DNA of 9,891 bases from an uncultured Collinsella sp. (GTDB taxonomy: Bacteria; Actinomycetota; Coriobacteriia; Coriobacteriales; Coriobacteriaceae), in NCBI GenBank assembly GCA_902475375.1, contig CABRZC010000074.1, positions 1-9,891 on the forward strand. Reading direction: 5' to 3'. The position numbers were made by a program, and so were the translations under genes. The notes under the pieces were generated by a model. The model was not told the origin of the DNA. It saw nothing but the letters and a program-made list of their open reading frames with translations, and made no database searches. How positions within the stretch are numbered: position 1 is the stretch's first letter; each line of letters starts with the position of its first letter. Positions 5,034-9,891 of this stretch are shown piece by piece.

Positions 5034-7217
5034 GTGAAGGATTCCGACCTCTCCGCAACGGCTGCGCGCGACGCCGCCCGCATCGTTTGGTTTAAGCGCT
5101 ATCCCGCCAAACAGACGCTCATCGCATTTTTGCTCGCCCTGCTGGCGACCACGGCGTTTTCCATCGATCCCGCCCCGGTGTCGAGCAACGCGGTCCTGGC
5201 GATCGACCCCAAGGCGACGGGCACGCTCTACGTGTGCTACGAGGTACTTCTCTCGTTTGCCGGCCATACCGACGCAGTGATGCTGCTCGCGCTTGCCTGC
5301 TTGCTCACGCTGCCGTTTCGCTATGTGTTCTTTGGCCGCGGTGACGCTTGGCGCCCGTCGGTCGTGCTGCCATCGCTGTTCTTTGCCGTTTGCATGGTGT
5401 TCGGCCGTAGCTACGACCTTGCCGATTCGGCAGAGATTGTGCTGGGCGACAAGGCACGCGTTATCTGCGCCTGGATTGGCGGCGCGGGCTGGATGCTTCT
5501 GGCGATTGTGGCCTTCTATCTGGCTTTTGAGTTTTTGGATTGGTTGAGCTCCCGCCGCATTCCGTTTTCGGAGACCCACTTTGGCCGCGTGTGGCGTGTT
5601 GCCCACGCCGTGCTCTCGGTCCATCCCTTTGTCGGGCCGTTTCTTGTGCTCATGATTGCCTGGGCGCCCACGCTTATCGCCTCGCTGCCCGGCCTCTTTA
5701 TGGGAGATACGGGCGCGCAGATCCGCCAATGGTTCAACTATCCCAACGGCACGAGCGACTACCTGCGTCTGCTCAATCCCAATGTGTTGCTCAACGGACA
5801 TCACCCCGTGGTGCACACGGCTATCATCGGTTCGTGCGTCCAGCTGGGGCTTTCACTGTTCAACAGCGCCAACGCAGGTCTTGCCATCTACACCTGCGCT
5901 CAGTTCGTCATTACGGCCGCCTGTATGGCCTATTCCATCTCGTCGCTGCGCAAGCTAGGCGTGAGCCTGCCGGTCCGCGGCGTGATCTTGCTGTTCTTTG
6001 TGTTTATGCCCATGTTCTCCAACTACGCGGCCCTGCTTACCAAAGATGTGCTGTTTGCCGACGCGTTTTTGGTGCTGTTGGTGCAGACCGTGAAGCTTGT
6101 GGCATGCGGCCTGCCCCGTCGCGATGCCAATGCCGAGCGTGCGGGCGAACAGAGGCCCGTGCTCTTTGTGCGCCATGACTGGCTGCTGCTCGCTATGGGC
6201 GCCATGGGTTCCACGTTTCTGCGCAACGGCGGCCTGGTGTTTCCCCTGGCGGCATGCGTAATCGCGGCGGCGTTTTGCGCATGGGACGCGCACGTGGCTC
6301 GTCGTGCAGCCAAGCAGGCTGGTGCTGCGCCTTCGGGCACCACCCCGCGTTTCCGCTGGGTGGGAGTTCTTGCGGTGCTTGCACTCTGCCTTGCCTCTAA
6401 TATGTACTTCACCAAGGTCTTTATGCCGGCACATGACATCACGCCTGGTTCCAAGCGCGAAATCCTCTCGATTCCGTTCCAGCAGACGGCTCGTTTTGTC
6501 CAAAAGCACGACGGCCTCAACTCGGGCGTCAACCCCACGGTTAAGGAGGACGGCACCATCGTGGAGGCTCCTTGCGACGGCTTGGTGACCGACGAAGAGC
6601 GTGCCGTGATCGACCGTGTGCTCAAGTACGAGAATCTGGGCCGCCGTTACAACCCGGATAAGTCGGACGCCGTCAAAAATTGCTTTAACGAGTACGCCTC
6701 GCAGGAGGACATCAAGGCCTATTTTGAGGTGTGGGCCCAGATGTTCAAAAAGGATCCCGAGTGCTATATCTCGGCGCTCATCAATAACTACTACGGCTAC
6801 TTTTATCCGAGTGCCCGCGATGCGTGGGTCTACAGCACGGCGCGCAGTGCCGAGATCATGGCGAAGCCCGATAACCTCAAGTACTTTGACTTCCATCCGG
6901 TCGACAGCAAAGCCGTGCGCTGGTGCGACCACCTGATTAACCTGTACCGCGTGGCGGTGCAGCGCATTCCGTTTATCTCGCTCACCATGAGCTCGGCCAC
7001 CTACGTGTGGATCATGATCGTCGTGGTGGTCTACCTGTTGCGCCGCCATTCGTGGCGCGCGCTGGCCATCTGGATACCGCTGCTGGGTGTGCTCGTTGTG
7101 TGCCTGATTGGTCCATGTAATGGGTCGACCTACATGCGCTACCTGTACCCGGTCATTGCATGCATGCCTTTCGCCATCGGCGCCACGATCACCCGCAGCG
7201 ACCTCCTCTGGACCTAA
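5034..7217 (+). CDS. Large polytopic membrane protein, DUF6020-like
   Basis: A 727-residue membrane protein of unproven function that resembles the DUF6020 family, whose layout recalls GT-C-type glycosyltransferases or other envelope polymer enzymes. Hydrophobic segments lie near 28-45, 80-100, 108-123, 145-168, 198-220, 260-300, 314-330, 335-357, 383-413, 441-458, 655-670 and 677-715. Conserved-looking sites facing the loops are GLFMGDTGAQ (220-229), GHHPVVHT (255-262), TKDVLF (336-341), FLRNGG (395-400), REILSIPFQQTARFV (475-489) and MRYLYP (701-706). A soluble domain of about 190 residues (462-650) with paired charges and cysteines probably faces outward. The start is GTG, with AGAAAGG eleven bases upstream, a longer spacing than at its neighbours. 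The assignment rests on remembered motif resemblance. Catalytic activity and substrate are unknown. Confidence 0.8.
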   Translation: MKDSDLSATAARDAARIVWFKRYPAKQTLIAFLLALLATTAFSIDPAPVSSNAVLAIDPKATGTLYVCYEVLLSFAGHTDAVMLLALACLLTLPFRYVFFGRGDAWRPSVVLPSLFFAVCMVFGRSYDLADSAEIVLGDKARVICAWIGGAGWMLLAIVAFYLAFEFLDWLSSRRIPFSETHFGRVWRVAHAVLSVHPFVGPFLVLMIAWAPTLIASLPGLFMGDTGAQIRQWFNYPNGTSDYLRLLNPNVLLNGHHPVVHTAIIGSCVQLGLSLFNSANAGLAIYTCAQFVITAACMAYSISSLRKLGVSLPVRGVILLFFVFMPMFSNYAALLTKDVLFADAFLVLLVQTVKLVACGLPRRDANAERAGEQRPVLFVRHDWLLLAMGAMGSTFLRNGGLVFPLAACVIAAAFCAWDAHVARRAAKQAGAAPSGTTPRFRWVGVLAVLALCLASNMYFTKVFMPAHDITPGSKREILSIPFQQTARFVQKHDGLNSGVNPTVKEDGTIVEAPCDGLVTDEERAVIDRVLKYENLGRRYNPDKSDAVKNCFNEYASQEDIKAYFEVWAQMFKKDPECYISALINNYYGYFYPSARDAWVYSTARSAEIMAKPDNLKYFDFHPVDSKAVRWCDHLINLYRVAVQRIPFISLTMSSATYVWIMIVVVVYLLRRHSWRALAIWIPLLGVLVVCLIGPCNGSTYMRYLYPVIACMPFAIGATITRSDLLWT

Positions 7218-7234
7218 CCAAAGATTAGCGCATT

Positions 7235-7254
7235 GGGGTCAGGCTGCTTTGTGC
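7235..7254 (+). repeat. Degenerate GGGACAGG-type repeat
   Basis: This 20-base stretch has GGGG, CAGGC and CTTTGTG in the same order and spacing as 4908-4927 and matches it at 16 of 20 positions. It lies 18 bases after the stop codon at 7217. The stem arm seen in the 4888-4934 copy is not preserved. It is probably a decayed copy. The rest of the gap to 7389 holds an A/T-rich promoter-like region and no gene. Confidence 0.4.
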
Positions 7255-7282
7255 CAAGGGGCTGCATCATCACGACGCCTTC

Positions 7283-7320
7283 ATTTTTTTGTTTATCTCA
7301 CAGGCCAGTAGGTATATCAT
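7283..7320 (+). promoter_or_regulatory. Possible promoter of the yebC-family gene
   Basis: An A/T-rich island in otherwise GC-rich sequence. TATATC (7313-7318) or TATCAT (7315-7320) could serve as -10, with TTTATC (7292-7297) a weak -35 17 bases before the latter. The seven-T run at 7284-7290 has no clear stem in front of it, so a terminator is not called. The resulting leader would be about 60 bases. Confidence 0.4.
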
Positions 7321-7389
7321 TTATAGCGTTTGTTTATATTGCCCGAGCATTCGCGCTGGGCTTTAGGTCGAAACCGATAGGAGACACGT

Positions 7390-8196
7390 ATGTCCGGACA
7401 CTCTAAGTGGGCCACAACCAAGCATCGTAAGGGCGCGCAGGACGCCAAGCGTTCCGCCCTCTTCTCCAAGCTCAGCCGCAACATCACCGTTGCTGCCCGT
7501 CTCGGCGGCGACCCGCTGCCCGAGAACAACGCCAGCCTCGCCGCTGCCGTTGCCAAGGCTAAGGCTCAGTCCATGCCTAAGGACAAGATCAAGTCTGCTA
7601 TCGATAAGGCCTTTGGTTCGGGTGCCGATGCCGCCGTCTACGAGAACATCGTGTACGAGGGCTACGGTCCCGCCGGTGTCGCCGTCTACGTCGACTGCCT
7701 GACCGACAACCGCAACCGCACCGCCGCCGATGTCCGTTCCGCCTTCTCCCACGCTGGTGGCAACCTGGGCACCTCCGGCTCCGTCGCCTTCCAGTTTGAG
7801 CGCAAGGGTCAGATCGTCGTCGCCAAGGAGATCCTGGACGAGAACGCCAAGAAGGAGACCATGATCGCCAACGGTGCTGCTGGTGACGAGGATGAGTTCA
7901 TGATGGCCATCGCCGAGGCCGGTGGCGAGGACTACGAGGACGCCGGCGAGGAGTGGATCGTCTGGACTACCGCCAACGAGGTCATGGCTGTCTCCAAGGC
8001 GCTCGAGGAGCAGGGCGTCCAGGTCAAGGGCTCCGAGACCACCATGGTCCCGACCACCCCGACCGAGGTCTCCGGCGCCGACGCCAAGAAGGTTCAGCGC
8101 CTCATCGACCGTCTTGAGGAGCTCGACGACGTCCAGGACGTCTACAGCACCATGGACATGACCGACGAGGTCATCGCTGCCCTCGAGGAGGAGTAG
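7390..8196 (+). CDS. yebC: YebC/PmpR/TACO1 family protein
   Basis: A cytoplasmic protein of the YebC family. It was long annotated as a DNA-binding transcriptional regulator (PmpR), and more recent work links family members to translation and relief of ribosome stalling. The N-terminus MSGHSKWATTKHRKG (1-15) is the family hallmark, followed by the helical domain with MPKDKIKSAIDKAFG (62-76), then YEGYGPAGVAVYVDCLTDNR (89-108) and the HAGGNLGTSGSVAFQF core (121-136). At 268 residues it is longer than the usual 240-250. The extra length appears to be an acidic/helical insertion near 147-165, before the EDEFMMAIAEAG segment (167-178). AGGAGA (7379-7384) lies five bases before the ATG. The codons are almost all C/G-ending with preferred choices, which suggests high expression. 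A strong terminator follows. Confidence 0.95.
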   Translation: MSGHSKWATTKHRKGAQDAKRSALFSKLSRNITVAARLGGDPLPENNASLAAAVAKAKAQSMPKDKIKSAIDKAFGSGADAAVYENIVYEGYGPAGVAVYVDCLTDNRNRTAADVRSAFSHAGGNLGTSGSVAFQFERKGQIVVAKEILDENAKKETMIANGAAGDEDEFMMAIAEAGGEDYEDAGEEWIVWTTANEVMAVSKALEEQGVQVKGSETTMVPTTPTEVSGADAKKVQRLIDRLEELDDVQDVYSTMDMTDEVIAALEEE

Positions 8197-8264
8197 GCCC
8201 GCACGGATTGAGCCGTGCATATCTGGGCATAATGAAGCGAGCATGCAAGCCTCGTGGAATAGAT

Positions 8265-8307
8265 GAGCCGGATCCGCGTGCAATGAGGCACCGGACCCGG
8301 CTCTTTT
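8265..8307 (+). terminator. Intrinsic terminator after yebC
   Basis: GAGCCGGATCCG (8265-8276) pairs with CGGACCCGGCTC (8292-8303) in 11 of 12 positions (A8272 faces C8296) around a 15-base loop, and TTTT follows (8304-8307). It ends the yebC transcript. Its T-run runs directly into the TATAAT box of the next promoter. A smaller hairpin, GCACGG/CCGTGC (8201-8206 with 8213-8218), lies just after the stop codon and has no T-run. Confidence 0.85.
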
Positions 8308-8312
8308 ATAAT
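8283..8312 (+). promoter_or_regulatory. Promoter of the amaP-DUF2273-asp23 operon
   Basis: TATAAT (8307-8312) is a perfect -10 box. The best -35 candidate is ATGAGG (8283-8288), a poor match at an 18-base spacing. The spacer is the 3' arm of the yebC terminator. Transcription would begin near 8319, about 44 bases before amaP. The weak -35 would fit a regulated promoter, which is inference. Confidence 0.6.
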
Positions 8313-8362
8313 GATGCGAATCGTTTTGCATTCTGTGGATCGAGATTTGAAGGGAGCGCTGC

Positions 8363-8908
8363 ATGCGCGTGCTCAAACGAGCCCTGGCGATCGTGTATCT
8401 TGCCGCCGCCGTCGTGGCGCTGGGTACGTTAGTCTGCCAGTTTTGGGGGCCATATACCTATCGCTTTATGCTGTTGATGCGCGATCCGCTGCCTCGCATC
8501 GTTGTTACGGCGTGCGGCGGTGTCGTGGCGCTCGGCGTGCTCGTGTGTTTCTTTCGCCTGATGTTTGCTCGTCGCGAGCCGTCCTGCGTGCATCCGGCGG
8601 GGGAGCGTAATATCGAGGTCACGCTCGCCGCCCTCTCCTCGTGTGCTCGCACCGCGGCAGAGCGCGACGACCGCGTGATGGTCGAGCATGTCGAGGCGCG
8701 CGTGCAGGGCTCCGACGAATCGCGCGTCCGTTTTAAGGTCGACGCCATCGCGCTCGACGACCGGGATGTGGCCTCCCTTGCAGCCGCGATGCAGCAACGT
8801 ATCGAGGAGGCCTGCGACACCATGCTCGGCACGCCGGGCACGACCGCACGCGTTCGTTTTTTGCCGTCCAAGACTACCGTCCAGACCGTGGAGGTTTCCG
8901 GTGAGTGA
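8363..8908 (+). CDS. amaP: Alkaline shock response membrane anchor protein AmaP
   Basis: A 181-residue membrane protein of the AmaP type, which in staphylococci anchors Asp23 to the cell membrane. Two hydrophobic segments (about 7-28 and 45-67) enclose a short loop with YTYRFMLLMRDPL (31-43). A cytoplasmic domain of about 110 residues follows, with an alternating beta pattern such as RNIEVTLAALSSCARTAAE and a closing RVRFLPSKTTVQTVEV that is typical of the family. The ATG has AGGGAG (8351-8356) six bases upstream. It is the first gene of a three-gene unit and overlaps the next one by eight bases, so translation is probably coupled. The asp23 gene two positions downstream supports the assignment. 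Confidence 0.87.
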   Translation: MRVLKRALAIVYLAAAVVALGTLVCQFWGPYTYRFMLLMRDPLPRIVVTACGGVVALGVLVCFFRLMFARREPSCVHPAGERNIEVTLAALSSCARTAAERDDRVMVEHVEARVQGSDESRVRFKVDAIALDDRDVASLAAAMQQRIEEACDTMLGTPGTTARVRFLPSKTTVQTVEVSGE

Positions 8909-9278
8909 TACCAATCAAGACAAGACCGTCCGCACTCCGCGCCTGACTATCGATCAGAGCGCCGCGCCGGCTAGCGAGGTCGTCGATCCCAAGGTGGAGG
9001 GTACCGAGTCGCATGACGCGGTCGCCAATGATTTTGATGAGGCCATGGGTCTCATCAAGGGTACGGGGGCAGCCATCTGGAGCTATGCCGTCCGTCATCC
9101 CAATACCACGCTTGGAGCCGTCGCTGGTTTTGTGCTCGCCGTACTGGTGCTCACGCTCGGCCTGTGGGATACGCTCGTCATCGCATTCTTTGTACTGATC
9201 GGCGCCGTGATTGGCCAGATCCGTGACGGCGAGAACGGGATCGTCAACTTCTTCGGCCGTCTGTTTAGCGGCCGCTAG
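8901..9278 (+). CDS. DUF2273 small membrane protein of the Asp23 cluster
   Basis: A 125-residue protein with a C-terminal DUF2273 hairpin. The motif RHPNTTLGAVAGFVLAVLVL (65-84), then GLWDTLVIAFFVLIGAVIGQ (87-106) and a short charged tail, matches the small integral membrane proteins found beside Asp23 and AmaP. The N-terminal 60 residues are an acidic, hydrophilic extension that the usual DUF2273 proteins of about 60-80 residues lack. The start is the GTG at 8901, overlapping the amaP stop by eight bases, with GGAGG (8890-8894) six bases upstream. Longer in-frame readings would lie inside amaP and lack an RBS. The role is inferred: another membrane partner of Asp23. Confidence 0.88.
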   Translation: MSDTNQDKTVRTPRLTIDQSAAPASEVVDPKVEGTESHDAVANDFDEAMGLIKGTGAAIWSYAVRHPNTTLGAVAGFVLAVLVLTLGLWDTLVIAFFVLIGAVIGQIRDGENGIVNFFGRLFSGR

Positions 9279-9322
9279 TATGTATTCGACCGCCGCGTGT
9301 GCGGTGGGCATAAGGAGGAACC

Positions 9323-9844
9323 ATGGCTTTTAACACGAAGGTCGATGTGGCCGATACTGAGCCCGAGGCAGACGAGACCGTCGCCGCCGAGGCCGAGGAC
9401 GTAACGCTCGAGGACGAGGCGCTCGTCGAGGCCGAACCCGCCGACGATGCGGACGAGGATGATGAGGAAACAGACGAGTCCGAGGACTCGCTGACCTATT
9501 CCAACGGTGTAATCGAGAAGATCGTCGCCATGGCCACCCGCGAGGTGCCGCACGTCCTGGGCATGAAGGGCAACCTCATGCACTTTGTGCAGGAGCAGTT
9601 TGGTGCCGAGAACCTGACCAAGGGCGTGACGGTCGAGGTCACCGATGACAACCGCGTGGTCGTCAACATTTCCGTCATTATCGAGTACGGCGCCTACGCG
9701 CCCGCGATTTTCGACGACGTCAAGGCGCGCGTGACCGAGCGTCTGGCCGCGATGACCGGCCTTGAGGTGGCAGGCGTCAACCTACGCATCGAGGATGTCA
9801 TCACCCCCGAGGAGTACGAGCACCGCACCAACCAGCACGAGTAA
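9323..9844 (+). CDS. Asp23/Gls24 family envelope stress response protein
   Basis: A 173-residue cytosolic protein with an Asp23/Gls24 domain, a family linked to cell-envelope homeostasis and alkaline shock, held at the membrane by AmaP-like anchors. The domain runs from about 58 to 165: SNGVIEKIVAMATREVPHVLGM (60-81 region), GVTVEVTDDNRVVVNISVII (101-120), EYGAYAPAIFDDVKARVTER (121-140) and the ending GLEVAGVNLRIEDVITPEE (146-164). Residues 7-57 form a strongly acidic, probably disordered leader rich in Glu, Asp and Ala. AAGGAGG (9312-9318) lies four bases before the ATG and is the strongest RBS in the window, so the protein is probably abundant. A 5-bp hairpin (9289-9293 with 9301-9305) precedes the RBS. 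The gene follows amaP and DUF2273 with a 44-base gap. Confidence 0.94.
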   Translation: MAFNTKVDVADTEPEADETVAAEAEDVTLEDEALVEAEPADDADEDDEETDESEDSLTYSNGVIEKIVAMATREVPHVLGMKGNLMHFVQEQFGAENLTKGVTVEVTDDNRVVVNISVIIEYGAYAPAIFDDVKARVTERLAAMTGLEVAGVNLRIEDVITPEEYEHRTNQHE

Positions 9845-9884
9845 CCTACCAAAAAGGGATGTTTATTTTAGCAGGTTTTATCTG
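9843..9884 (+). repeat. Dispersed repeat after asp23, inverted copy of 4969-5013
   Basis: It begins on the last two bases of the asp23 stop codon. Its reverse complement aligns with 4969-5012 with a two-base gap and four mismatches, keeping CAGATAAAACCTGC, AAAATAAAC and CCCTTTTTGG. The arms AACCTACCAAAA and TTTTAGCAGGTT pair at 10 of 12 positions, so the hairpin is partly decayed. It may also serve as the 3' end of the operon transcript. The window ends seven bases later. Confidence 0.65.
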
Positions 9885-9891
9885 CGAAAAC

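Noticed and set aside
4884..5816. Long minus-strand open frame (310 codons) across the repeat pair and the start of the DUF6020-like gene
   Set aside because: The product is rich in His, Arg, Gln and Gly with no domain or RBS; it is the antisense shadow of a convincing plus-strand gene.
5955..7049. Long minus-strand open frame (364 codons) opposite the DUF6020-like gene
   Set aside because: Composition typical of an antisense reading of GC-rich coding DNA; no family features.
8208..8233. TTGAGC and CATAAT after yebC as a promoter
   Set aside because: The spacing is only 14 bases and the terminator lies downstream; the TATAAT at 8307 is far better.
7363..8376. Long minus-strand open frame opposite yebC (337 codons)
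   Set aside because: Gly/Leu/Asp-rich low-complexity product mirroring yebC's biased codons; no RBS or recognisable domain.
8688..8900. Longer N-terminus for the DUF2273 gene inside amaP
   Set aside because: The sequence is an out-of-frame reading of amaP; the GTG at 8901 has GGAGG at the right distance.
1..9891. CRISPR array, tRNA, rRNA, prophage, insertion sequence or defence system
   Set aside because: No regularly spaced repeats, cloverleaf, rRNA sequence, transposase, integrase or recognisable defence gene was seen on either strand.

Overview
The window reads as ordinary chromosome of a GC-rich Gram-positive bacterium, most likely a gut Coriobacteriia of the Collinsella type. This rests on high GC, strong AAAGGAG-type ribosome binding sites, GTG starts, an Asp23/AmaP/DUF2273 cell-envelope cluster, and protein sequences resembling Collinsella homologues. 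The taxon is an inference from recollection, since no search could be run. No phage, insertion sequence, CRISPR array, tRNA or rRNA was found.

Layout. Positions 1-41 hold the terminator of a gene lying left of the window. An OPT/YSL-type transporter (130-1833, minus) has its own terminator, a perfect palindrome touching its stop codon and a possibly pseudoknotted leader. Divergent from it run coaX (2042-2893, type III pantothenate kinase), a dCMP-deaminase-family gene (2977-3501), a small NifU C-terminal-domain protein (3678-3956), lgt (4066-4887) and a 727-residue polytopic membrane protein resembling DUF6020 (5034-7217). Next come a YebC/PmpR/TACO1 family gene (7390-8196) and then amaP - DUF2273 - asp23 (8363-9844). 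Everything after 2042 is on the plus strand, but internal terminators and promoters suggest several separate units.

How the genes relate. coaX, the deaminase, the NifU-like protein and lgt are housekeeping genes (CoA synthesis, pyrimidine deoxynucleotides, Fe-S cluster handling, lipoprotein lipidation) with no obvious shared pathway. The last three genes do form a functional unit: AmaP and DUF2273 are membrane proteins and Asp23 is the soluble envelope-stress protein they are expected to recruit to the membrane.

The unusual material is between the genes. There are two dispersed repeat families: a 29-bp GGGACGGGGCT element in two inverted copies, and GGGACAGG-headed hairpin elements in three or four copies, two of them in a face-to-face pair. 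The yebC terminator is merged with the amaP promoter, and strong palindromes lie beside the transporter stop codon and at the nifU-like promoter. No new multi-gene system was found.
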